Source: Cymodocea nodosa
Lineage: Eukaryota; Streptophyta; Magnoliopsida; Alismatales; Cymodoceaceae
Length of the DNA stretch: 64,000 nt
Assembly (NCBI GenBank): GCA_036874045.1
Contig: CM072339.1
Location: forward strand, 3,789,501 to 3,853,500
Direction: 5' to 3'
In this document: positions 51,301-62,149 of the stretch, one piece after another
Layout of the letters: the number at the start of each line of letters is the position of its first letter
Position numbering within the stretch: position 1 is the first letter of the stretch
The notes under the pieces: model-generated
Told to the model about the DNA's origin: nothing
Database searches by the model: none
Seen by the model: the letters and a program-made list of their open reading frames with translations, nothing else
Position numbers and translations under genes: made by a program

Positions 51301-54300
51301 TTAAGAACCAATTATCTATTAGTTGATGTCAATTGTTGAGAAATTATCATCTTTCGAGCACTACATCTATAAGCACTGATGTTGAAATATCAATTTCCTG
51401 ATTACCTCAATCATTATCATAACTGTTAAGATGTCAGTGATTTCTCTCTTGGTTTATAATTTTTCTTCCTTTTTCTCATTTGTTTACTACATCAACTGTA
51501 AGCATTACAACCAATGAAATGTTAAATTGTTAGTATATCAATTTATAATAATTTAGTTAACATCTATAATTGTTGCCACATGCTCTCCTCCTATTTATAT
51601 AGAGGTTTTCTGATTCCGAATAATAAGCTCTCTTGTCTTTGAATAGTAGGCTCTCCTCTTACTTGTATGTTTTTTCTTTTAGATAAATTTGTTGCTTCTA
51701 TTTTGCAATTTGTCAATCATCCTAGCTCAAGCAACTTTTATTTCCATTGAAGAACATGAATCAATCATTGATGTCACTTATGATATTAATTGAACTATAT
51801 ACCAATAGTTAATTTCAAAATTTATCATAAATGATCCTTGAACATTTAGCTTCTGATTTCCTACTTCAAGAGGTTCTTTCAAACATACGCAAAAGACAAT
51901 TTGAAGACTGTACTCTGACTACTGCTTTCTTCTCTATATGTTTGACATTTCGATTTTTACTTCTTTTATTGATAATATTTATTTCTAACTACTACAAATT
52001 TTGCTTTTCTTGAATATCATGATTTTAGGCACATTTGCCATATAATCCGTATGTAGCATTTTATACCAATTAATGATGTCATTAGTGATACCAAATGTTG
52101 CTATTATAACTGATTTCTAAGTGTTCAGCCTTTTCTAATTGATGTTCAAATTTTGGTCAATTTCAAATACTGATTTGAAGTTGTAGATCAAGCTACTCCT
52201 CCTAGATGTTATAATTCTACAATTCAAATAGAAATAGATTTTGATACCCATACTTTCTTGAGTTTAGAAGTATTAGTTCTGAAAACATTTAACTTATTGT
52301 CTTTTAGTAGCCACATAAGTCCAAATCTTCTTTTGATGGCAAACACTATTGTACCATCTTTATAAGATCGAATAGCACTACTACAGTAAAGTATCTCCTG
52401 TGAAGTAACATACCTTAGACCAAATCTATTTGAGTTATCTTTGTGAACCAATGATTTAATTTAATTCATTTTGTCTATTGTTAAACTTATGTACAATATT
52501 TTTCAAATCAGTAATTTTAAATTTCAAATTTTGATTTTCATTTATCAAATCATCATTATTGCACTTTATATTTTCAACATACAAATTTTCAAGTTCAGCA
52601 TGTGCATCTTCTAAACATACAGTTAAATGTTTAATTTCCTTTTTATAATTTTTGCATTTAACATATAAACTATCCATAGTAGACAAAAGAATATTTATAT
52701 CCAAATTATCATTATCTACATTAGAGTCACTTTGAGATGAAGTGAAGCATACCTCTTGTATTATATAGCACACGTTTATTGGTACACATTCATCTGAACT
52801 AGATGAGCTACTATCATCCTAAGTAATCTTGAATGTCATTTTCTTTTTATAGTTCTTTTTCTTCTTTATTTCTTTTTAACTTGATTGTCCTTATTTTTTG
52901 CATTTAAAGCACACTGAAACAATATTTTTTGATGTGCTAACTTTGCTCTTTTTCTTCATCCATTTTCTAAAATTTCTAGCCAATAGCATAACTTCATCTT
53001 CATTTGAATTTTGAAGTCCTGAGTTGATGGAAAGGTCAACTCTTTCTTCATTTTTATTTTCTTTTTAGCACTTCTTTCATCACATTTTCATTCTTTCATT
53101 TGAACTTCATGGGCCAGCAAATTACCCATCAGATCTTTTAATAAGTGTTGAGGTTTTTGGAATCTTGTATTGATGTAGATTTTTGCTTTCATTCTACACT
53201 TAAACTTCTAAGAAATTTTTTTTCCTAAACCTCTTACCTCATTAATAATCTCAATAAATCTAAAGAACATATTAGTAATTGATTCATCATCTAGAATTTT
53301 AAATAATTCATATTTTCTTAGTAAAATACTAATTTTAATGTCTTGAACTTGGCTAATTCCTTCATTAGTAATTTAAAGAGTTTTCCAAACCTCATAAGAA
53401 GACTTACATGCAAATATCTTATTATATTGTTCAATAGTAAGTGTACAATAAATGATATTCAGCCTTTGAACATCCATTTGAATGATTCTCTCATCCTCCT
53501 CAGTCCAACCATCTTCATGATTGATTAAAAGGGGTGTTCCTTGAACCATCACTTTCTAGAGACTCACATCTGAGTTCTTGAAGAAACATTTCATTTTATT
53601 TTTCTAGTAACTATAGTTTTTACCATCAAACAAGGGTGGACGATGGAAATTCTATCTCTCTTTATAATGTAATGTCATAATCTCAGATAGTTAAATCTAT
53701 AAAATGAAATTAACCAGCTCTGATACCAATTGTTAGGACCAAATAGCTCACTAGAAGAGGGTGAATGGTGACCTATGTGTTATTTTAATAATATCTAACT
53801 TAACTGATTAATCAATATGCACAAGTATTAAATAAGTGTATAAGCATGCACAACGAAAATATAAATAAGAAATGTAAGGAAATTTTAAGTGGTTCACCAA
53901 CTTAATTAGTCTATCACCAAGAATCACTTAAGCTTCACTAAGTGCTTCAACGCTTACATATACTTACTTTCAAGTCAAAGCAAAAACTAACCATTCACTT
54001 GAGTTTTCTGGTCATAGCTCTAACCAACATTTTCCAGAAATTTTCAGGTCAAAACTTCAGCAAACCAACCTAGAGTTTCAAGGTATAAACTCACTAACCA
54101 ACATAGTGTGTAACTTTTAAGTTGAAGCTACGAATCAATGATCCTTCTTGAATTAGACTTTTAATGCATTTAGGGAGTTTTGAGAATCTTCTTTTGAATT
54201 TTGCTTTCAACTTGTTCTCTCTGTACTGAATCTAAAATATGTTTTCCATAATGGAAGAGGATCTGCAATGTATATTCTATATCTCTCTCTTTATTATTTA

Positions 54301-57300
54301 TTAAATGATCTGGTTATATTTATATTTATAAATCCAATGATCATATTCCTCTTCAATGGATTTATTCTGTTATATTTACTGATCTGTCAATCCTAAATAT
54401 GATAAGTTACCGTTCTGTATATTTTCTTTTTGAAATCTTTCAATTCTATTTAATTTTCAGTATGTTTCATATTGAAACCTTTCGAAAACAATCTTGAAAC
54501 TCTCCAAAAGATTGAACAATTATTCTCTTAATCTTGTTACGTAAGGTTTAAGTCAAGCACATGGAGTTATCTGTATTTCAGACGTTCTACTTGAAACCTT
54601 CTAAAACTCCTTAACTTTCAAATAATTTCATTTAAAACCTTCTGAAAATTTCTTTCAAAGTATCCGATGTTTATGAACCATTATTTTTGCTTGTCACGTG
54701 AGTCTTTAAGTTAAACACGTGAGGACTTTTAAATTTAAATTATTCAGATGAAACTTTTCAATTTTTATTGTCTTTTGGAATGTTTCGTTTGAAACCTTCC
54801 GAAAAATATCCTTAAACTCTTCGAAGGCTCGAGAAGGCTTTTTGTACTTTCGGATAGTTTCACTTCAAACCTTCCAAAACTTATTTATGAAACCTTTCGA
54901 AACTATTCCTCTTTCGGATAGTTTCTCTTGAAACTTTTCGATCACCTACAATTGTTTTAATCTATCTTCTGGTCAGTTAACCTTAAAATGTTCTGAAGCT
55001 TTCTTTCCTTTCGGATAATTTTACTTCAAACCTTCCAAAACTTATCTATGAAACCATTCCTCTATCGAATAGTTTCTCTTGAAACTTTTTGATTGCTTGT
55101 AACTGTTTTAATCTATCTTTCGATCAGTTAACCTTGAAACGTTTCGAAACTCATTTTCTTTTAGATAGTTTCACCTAGAACCTTCCAAAAATTCTTTCTT
55201 CTAATCTGCAACTTGTTAAGCTATCTTTTGTAGTTGTCCTATGAAATACAATTTGATTTCCCACACAAATTTTTACATTATCAAAATACAAGAGTTCTAA
55301 CAAAATCTTTAACCATTGATAAGTTTCAAAAAGAATTGTGAAGTTGATTATAAGAAACAAAGTTTGCAATGAGATAAAAGACAACTTTTGAACCCTATAC
55401 AAGGCCCCATACTTGAAAGACAGCTTTTAAACCCTATATTTTTCCTGACAGATTATTATTGGACATTTCTAATCTTGTTTATTTCAATTTTCATTGCATT
55501 TGCTCATGTATTGTAACATGAATTTGGTCCTTTTTGATTGTCTACTTTTTGAGTAAAACATTGATTTTCCTTTCCCTTTTATATTCACAACAAAATTTTC
55601 CTAACTGCTACAAAAAAGAAATTATTATGGAAATATTCATTATGAAATCCAGAAATATTTCTTAATTTTTACAAAATCAAAGTTGTAAGAAAAAAATTAT
55701 TATTTCTTTATGTTATCTGACGATACTTAACCCTGATGAGAGTTCACCAATTTTCCTCCATTATACTTTACACAGAACCCAATCTCTTAGAACTCATTTT
55801 GGAAGCTAGAAATGATTTTCTAGACATGTGCATGCTATAGTGACCGTCTCCACATTGTGAGATAAAGACATTTACTGTTTTTATGTGCATGCTAATGAAC
55901 TATCACTTAAAACTTGTCTGAATGTTACTGCATTACTAAGAACACAATAACAAAAAATTATGCAAGACTAACAGGAAAATAGACAAACCTCAGACATAAT
56001 AATCCAAGGAATAGCCCCCACTCCAAGAGAGAAGAAGATAACATATGCCTGGAGAAGCATCAATGTATCATACTATTTTTCTAGGAAGAATAAAATATTT
56101 GAAGAGAAAAATATAGCACAATTGATACCACAAGTGCAACAAGTGATAGCATGCTCAGTATATAATAAAATCTTGAATCCTCAGGCACAGAACCCTGCAA
56201 AAGAAATCTTTTTTACTATAGGAAAAGCTAAACAACATAATACAGCTTTATGAGCAATTAATAAGAGCTGAAATTCTATTAATAAGTTATATCATATGAT
56301 ATAAATTTAACAAAATATCAAGATGGAAGATCCTGATATGCTTCCTAGACTAATTGCATATGGTTGTCTAACCTTCACAATAAATGTGATGGCAACAACA
56401 AGGAGGCTCACTGTCATCCCAGCCGATGATATCTGTATTATAAAGCAGGTTATTGGGGGTTTTTAACTCATACTGCTCATTGATTGATGAATCAAGAAAA
56501 TAAACCCATCCTCACAATAAGGAGAAGTCTTCGACCAGCCTTGTCCAAGAGCCAAGTGGTAAATCCAGTTGCAATAACCTGTGTCGGTACATTTTGACAA
56601 TAAGATCACCAAATTCAATCACATGTTGCCATGAAAAGAATTAGATATCTTCAAAGATGATAAACCTGGATGGCTCCAAGAACAAATGTGGCAATATTAC
56701 TTGATGAAATTCCTGTAATGTAACAGAAATGCATATATCATAAAATTAAGTGAAGCAACAAAGTACAAGAATCAACAAAAAAGCAATTTCTCAATTTTTA
56801 AAACTAGGGCTGGAAATGTGTGCTACAAAAAGGGGATGGGGAAGACCCACTAAGATCAAGGGGCTCAAGTTCTCCACTCATGCTGGCCTTGACTAAATGC
56901 AAAATGTGGGCATTTCAAATAAATAGAGAGCCACATTCATTGTTTGAGTTCATGCCACCCTCCCTATACAAATAGATGGTATGGGACACCAGTTGCACAT
57001 GCTATTTTGATAATAATAGTATTTTTGTCATGAAAGATCAACCACTTCATCTCTTTATTCAGAAAAATAATCCCGTCCAAAAAAAGATTTGGAAAAATAA
57101 TTTTTATTGACTAAAATCATTTCTCAATTAATGTGAATGCAAATTACATAATATATAATTTGAAAAATAAATAGTATAATAAAAGGTAAGAAATCTAATA
57201 TAAAAGATAATAATTAATATCTTGAAAGTAACACATCTATCCATATTATTATCAGCTTGTATCATTACTATAGTGGTTGAGGTAATGCTAGTTATCCTCT

Positions 57301-60300
57301 TGATTGCGGGTTTGAATCCTTAACATAATTATTTTACTACCTTAAAGGGGTAATTTCACAAAAAGGGCTGGTCACATATTGCATCATTTCCCTTAATATA
57401 TAAGATATATATGGGCGGAAGAAGTCAAAAGAAAGGTTGCCAATACACATACCTTTCTCAGCCTTTTGGCCAAAGATAAAGTGGAAGGTTGCCAATACAT
57501 CTACCATTAGCCACCAACTTCCATCTATTTGTGTTTTCTCATACAAGCCTCAACATTGAGCAATATCTCTCTTATTATGATAGTGTTTGTCCACAAAACA
57601 AATATTGACACTAGGTAGTGTTTCCTTGTTAATTTTATCAGCTTGTTTAATGTGAAAAGATTAAATGGTTAACCATCCAACTAACCTGATAAAAGTCAAG
57701 TCAGATCAATCAACAGAACAAAATTTGTTGTTTTGATAAGAATGGGTTGCATCATTTAATAATTGTTTTAACCTTAACCACTTATTTGTGCAACCTTAAT
57801 CACAAGTATTGTTGACCAAGTCAAGTATGAAAGACCAAGTTAAGAGATCAAGACTCATACCTGTCGGGCATATGGCCAAGGAAATTGGTCCATGTTCATT
57901 ATTGCATATCATTGCTACTTGCAAGTTATTGCTACTACTGTTCGTACTTATTATAGTTCTTGTTGGTTCAATGCCTACTGCAACAATCTATATTTATTTT
58001 ATTATTTATAGTTATGTTTAAGTGTGTTACAAGCTAGACATCTTAGATGCTCTAACTTGAAGGAAACTATTAGAGTATATGAATAAGGGTTACAAATGTA
58101 TTAATCCTATATTGCTTAGTCATGTAGTTGTACTCTTCGTATAACCCCTACATATAGAAGTCTTGTTGGTATAGTCAAACAATTCACTTCCACTGATTTC
58201 CTTGTCAACACACTTCCCATGTATTCTTCATACTTGTCATGTATCAAAATGAAAAACCATGCAAAATAATTATAGATCAAATAATAATTATCATCAAGTT
58301 AGAAAAACCATGCAAACTAATTATAGATCAAATAATAATTATAAAAAATAAAATCATGTTGAAGTGTATGTTCCATTCATCAACACCTTTTAGTTAGGAA
58401 ATGATAAAACTACCCTTGTAATTCAAAGAAATTGTGAAATTTCAATTCAAAATCAATTGGCATTGAATGGAGAAATTCATTATATATTAACTTAAGTTTA
58501 GTCTCCACACTATCAATGTGGGACTCTTCCAATGCTTTTTCTCAAATATAGCTTATTGTATTTATATCTGTCTTTTTTTATATGGATGTCTGTAAATTTA
58601 CTCTAATATTATATGAAATTTCAACTCAAAATCAGTTGCCATTGAGAAGAGAGATTTATCATAATTAGCTTAAGCATAGTTTCTACACTATCAATGTAGG
58701 ATCATTCCAACAAAAGTAAAATGAGTAAAATGCAATTAAACCTCTATTCAAAGTATTAATACATAACTAAAACATAAAAATATAATTATTTCTGTTTGGA
58801 TATCAATCCCTTGTTATCTCTTTCAAGTGCTTCCTAATTTTGTGACTTTACTAGACTAGGAAGTTTAGTGGATGATCCCCTACCAGCTGCTTTAAATATG
58901 CTTGCTGCATAAAATAAGATTCCATTGATTCCACTTAGTTGTTGCAATACAAGTAAGACAATAACTATCTGCATCACAACAGCAAACAAAGAGAAGTTAT
59001 TTTTTTAACAGAATAATATAGAAGTGAGAGATCAGAATAAACCATACTAACCATCAGAGGATACCAATATCTTCTACGTTTAAGATCTGCAAATCGGACA
59101 GCAGTCCTTCTAGTTGTTGATGCCACAGCTCTCTACAAAAATAGAAAAACTATGATGAATTTACCTTAGAGAAACATAAAATATTATTATCTTGTTTAGA
59201 AGTGTCAGCATGCCCCATACAACATTCATGTTACAGTATTGAATAATTGCAGGAACTGTTGCATTCACTGCCAAAGCATAGTTACTTCTTAGTGTCCAGA
59301 TGCATACTTTGATGTCATTTAGCTCAACAGAGATGTCTGTGTCAAATCCTCGCAAAACTTGTAGAGAAACTTCACAGTCTTCCATCTTTCCCATCTTGGC
59401 CTGGACAAGTTGTCTATTAGAAATGGAAAAAGATGGTTTCCCTTTTTTGTTATATTTGAAATGAATAGTCTTTCAAGCCTTGGCATTAACTGGACCTACC
59501 AGCCAACGAGGTGATTCTGGAATAAAAAACAAACCAGGTATCAAAATTGTACAAGGTAATATCCCTGCATAACAGATGAATAGCACTAGTTAGCTTGGTC
59601 ATTCTGCAAGAGACGCTTCTACTTCTTTTGACATAGGTTCTTTCTCTCATAGGAAAAAATATAAAATAAATGGTGTAGAAGATTAAAAAGATAAATTATA
59701 GATGATGATGGCATACTATCATACACAGACTCATTAAGTGCAAACCTATTCATTCCTTCTTAGATTCTTTTTCATTCTAAGAGACATTTTGATTGGTACC
59801 TAGCACTGCAAGAAGCCTCCACCGAATAAACAAGCCAAGGAGGTAGGCCAGCATTATTCCTATTGTAACAGAGAGCTATACAGGAAATGAATATTAGATG
59901 GCAAAATACAGGCATCAATAAAATAAAACTGTAAGGCAAGTACCACAAAGCTGACCTGATTCACAGAACCCAGTGCTCCTCTCAAGTTCTGGGGAGAAAT
60001 TTCTGCTATGTATACGGGCACCTGACAAACAAAAAAGAAGAGCTTGGAAATAGAACAAGGAATCACATCTCATGAAACAAGCACAGCGCTCTTCATTCTT
60101 GAGCGACAATAATAATGGGAAAACAGACCGTATAGGAGATAATGCCAACCCCAAAGCCCTCCAGCAACCGACCCATGTATAAAAATGAGGAATCCTGCAT
60201 AAGAGTAGATAGCAGCCATACATAATATATTTGCAACCATCACAATAATAAGAAAGAATAACATGAGATGCCAATTTTTATATCAGTCACAGCATGCGTC

Positions 60301-61047
60301 CCCATCCATAACATGAACGCAAAATGAGCCAAATGACGTACTTTGGAAAAAGATATCGTAAGCCACCCGATGATGTTGGGTATTGCAGCAATCATAAGCG
60401 ACTGTCAATTCAATTGCAACAAAAAACAATCAGAAAAAACAACGCGTATTAAGCATTTTGTTCATTGCCATGAGAAAATAAGCTCACCCCTTTCCGACCA
60501 ATATATTCTGCGATCTGCCCACTGGCAATGGCCCCCACCATGGCACCAACATTCGACAGCGATCCGAATAATGAAAACTACCACCACAGAGAATGGGCAA
60601 ACTCCATGAAATCCGCATCAGAAACCACAAAACAAAAATTGTTAGAAATTCACCTCGGAAATTGTTAGCCCGAGGTCGCTGATTATATCATCCTGCGTCG
60701 GAGACGAATACCCACCCTACGACCAAATACAACCAGAGCTGCTGAGACAATCCAGAGCTAAAAACGAGGAGGAGGAGGAAGAAGAAGAAGCAACAATAAA
60801 GCAAACAGCTCACGGTGAATCCGAACTGGATCGGACCGAGGGCAACGACGAGAGTGCAGAAGAGGACGGAGACGGAGGAGTCACGTATGACAGCGGCTGA
60901 GGACGCCCCAATCTTCTCCAAGAGACTGGACTGGCGCGATCCCATGCGGTACCAGCTTCCGGTGTGAAGAAACGGCTTCCGTAGCCCGCCTTCATCTCCT
61001 CCGCCTCTGGAAGATCCTCCAACGCTTCCCTCCTCCTGGTGGCTCAT
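48365..61047 (-). CDS. ERDL6: ERD6-like sugar transporter (major facilitator family), 18 exons
   Basis: Exons in transcript order: 61047-60814, 60716-60654, 60577-60488, 60401-60342, 60194-60129, 60021-59956, 59875-59800, 59564-59500, 59400-59308, 59132-59052, 58968-58884, 56712-56666, 56578-56516, 56432-56373, 56194-56129, 56048-55989, 48665-48551, 48477-48365. They total 1,503 nt, 500 residues. All 17 introns are GT-AG and the frame is open throughout. Features: [19 protein letters not shown] in the cytosolic N-terminus; EYIGRKG (123-129); [14 protein letters not shown] (about 173-186); PESPRWL (234-240); [12 protein letters not shown] (307-318); DKAGRRL (354-360); [30 protein letters not shown] (485-499) at the end. 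These are monosaccharide-transporter signatures with the usual 12 membrane spans. The closest match I know is Arabidopsis ERDL6, a tonoplast proton/sugar carrier that exports glucose from the vacuole; location here is inferred. The start is the first ATG of the GC-rich first exon. Introns 11 and 16 hold transposon insertions. Confidence 0.95.
49447..51018 (-). repeat. 3' LTR of the gag-only element
   Basis: On the plus strand it starts TGTTAAGATC and ends GTTCTAACA. It is packed with GAAACTTTCCGAAAA-type words, which also mark the LTR pieces at 7326-8218 and 63215-63895. Confidence 0.95.
51019..53730 (-). mobile_element. Interior of the gag-only element
   Basis: From the primer-binding site the minus strand runs through decayed gag (53700-52900), a charged coiled-coil frame with [20 protein letters not shown] (52773-52456) and a frame with [20 protein letters not shown] (52451-52224). 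The remaining 1.2 kb up to the polypurine tract is AT-rich and non-coding. No pol domain is visible on either strand. Confidence 0.75.
53731..55302 (-). repeat. 5' LTR of the gag-only element
   Basis: On the plus strand it starts TGTTAGGACC and ends GTTCTAACA, the same 1,572 bp length as its partner. It is followed by the target duplication AAATC. Confidence 0.95.
57255..57345 (+). repeat. tRNA-derived SINE head in intron 11
   Basis: An A-box TAGTGGTTGAGG (57271-57282) and a B-box GGTTTGAATCC (57309-57319) stand 38 bp apart, the spacing of a tRNA-type RNA polymerase III promoter. The surrounding bases do not fold as a complete tRNA, so a SINE is more likely than a tRNA gene. The body and tail could not be delimited. 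Confidence 0.55.
57433..57499 (+). pseudogene. U2 snRNA 5'-end fragment with 15-bp target duplication
   Basis: The 37-bp insert 57448-57484 contains ATACCTTTCTCAGCCTTTTG, continuing GCCAAAGATAAAGTG, which is close to the first ~35 nucleotides of plant U2 snRNA. It is bounded by the identical 15-mers AAGGTTGCCAATACA at 57433-57447 and 57485-57499. This is the structure of a truncated snRNA retropseudogene inserted by LINE-type machinery, without a poly(A) tail. It is on the plus strand, opposite to the gene. It is too short to be a functional snRNA. Confidence 0.8.
58430..58715. repeat. Diverged direct duplication in intron 11
   Basis: Two blocks about 180 bp apart share AATTTCAA(T/C)TCAAAATCA, TTGGCATTGA/TTGCCATTGA and a CACACTATCAATGTGGGA-like segment (58510-58530 and 58690-58710). 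The ACTATCAATGTGGGA word is common in plant repeats. Family not named. Confidence 0.6.
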
Positions 61048-61190
61048 CCTCGCCGGCGATCGGCAATAAACCGATCTTCCCACGTGGAAGAACGAAACAA
61101 ACAAATGCTGTGGGCGGCAGAAGAAGGAAGAAAAAATAGTGTGGAACTCAACGCACGTGCTTAAAAAACAAAAAATAGAATATGATATTT
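61048..61190 (-). promoter_or_regulatory. 5' leader and proximal promoter of the transporter gene
   Basis: The sequence just upstream of the start codon is GC-rich and ends where the AT-rich hAT-like element begins at about 61195. It has two G-boxes, CACGTG at 61081-61086 (in CCCACGTGG) and 61154-61159. G-boxes of this type are often abscisic-acid or light-responsive; a role here is inferred only. Confidence 0.5.
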
Positions 61191-61249
61191 TTATTTGTGG
61201 TGCCAATTAGGTCAAATCATTATAGGTTAGCCTGATTCATAATGGGTTA

Positions 61250-61415
61250 ATATGACAGTTTTATTTTTTAAATCAAACTAGATTAAGCTATAATAAATTA
61301 GAAAATTAACTTGTAGGTCAGTTTAACTCGTAAGTAAATTTAGGTTGAGTCAGGTTAACCTGTAGGTCAATTCAAGTTGAACCTAGGTTGGCCTATAGGT
61401 CAACTCAAGTCAAGT
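61250..61415. repeat. Short interspersed GGTCAA/TTAACC repeats
   Basis: Words such as TAGGTCAGTTTAACTCG, TAGGTCAATTCAAGTTG and TAGGTCAACTCAAGTC recur every 35-45 bp near the left end of the hAT-like element. Subterminal repeats of this sort are usual in hAT elements as transposase binding sites. Confidence 0.5.
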
Positions 61416-62149
61416 TGAAATCAATGAAAAATATATATATATATATATGATACCTCTCTTAATAAATGTAATACAATTAATAAATGTAAATGTAAAATTT
61501 GATGTATACAAAATTAATAAATGTTAAAGTAAAAGTTGTTAAAAATTAATAAATGTAATATAAACTTGTTTAAACATAAAACTTGACGTAATAATTGAAA
61601 ATATAAAACAAAGTTTAAATAACGTTTCATATGTATGTTACAAAATATAAAAAGAATTATATAAGAGATTTATCATAACAAATAGGAAATAATTAAATAA
61701 TTTTAATCATAGCTATTTAATAAGAGATAATCTTGATTTTCTAGATTTTGATATAATAAATTGAAGGAAAATAGAAAAATGCACATTTCTTATTTTATTA
61801 TTAATATAATTTTGATGTAATAAATGTTTAAATATAATTATGTACATTGTACATTAAATGTAAAAATATTCGATGTAATTACAAAAATAAAATAAGTTTA
61901 ATTTAAATTCAGAAATAAAATAATTATTTTAACTTTATGACTTGTGTTTGAATGTGTTGATGATTAATGAATTATGAATGATGTGTTGATGATCTCTTGA
62001 TATTGATGTTAATGTGATGAATAATGATTTATGAATGATGACTTATGTTTGATGTTCATGTATTTATAAATAAAATAATGTGTTTGAATGATGAATTGAT
62101 TATCAAAAACATTGTAAATTTTTTTTTTTAATTTAAAATCAAAAAAATA

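Larger units (their letters stand above)
49447..55302 (-). mobile_element. Gag-only (non-autonomous) Copia-type LTR element in intron 16
   Basis: Two LTRs of 1,572 bp each enclose a 2.7-kb interior, and the five bases AAATC flank the whole (49442-49446 and 55303-55307). The primer-binding site complement CCAGCTCTGATACCA lies at 53714-53728 and a polypurine-tract complement (TCTCCCTTTTAATAATG) lies just inside the left LTR, so the element reads on the minus strand, the same direction as the transporter gene. The interior holds a gag-like region with a coiled coil (52773-52456) and a remnant zinc knuckle near 52900, but no protease, integrase, reverse transcriptase or RNase H. LTRs are roughly 85% alike by eye, suggesting an age of several million years. 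Frames are broken. Confidence 0.9.
48927..55313. mobile_element. Foldback MITE in intron 16, split by an LTR element
   Basis: The left arm (48927-49167) and right arm (about 49212-49446, plus 55303-55313 beyond the LTR insertion) are nearly perfect reverse complements of about 240 bp, around a spacer of about 45 bp. Matching segments include TTCTTTTATGGTTCTCTTGG and AGAATATTCAGAATGTTATT. The outer end GTTAAAGATTTGATATG of the left arm is met by CATATCAAATC plus TTTAAC only when the LTR element at 49447-55302 is taken away, so the LTR element landed inside the MITE. The original length is about 530 bp. No coding capacity; superfamily not determined. Confidence 0.9.

Noticed and set aside
57309-57319. 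Functional tRNA gene
   Set aside because: The A- and B-boxes are present, but I could not form acceptor and anticodon stems, so a SINE head is more likely.
60687-61206. Long minus-strand frame of 172 residues including exon 1 of the transporter
   Set aside because: The frame extends through the 5' leader and into intron 1. The true coding start is the ATG at 61047, and the exon ends at 60814 at a GT donor with a perfect continuation in exon 2.
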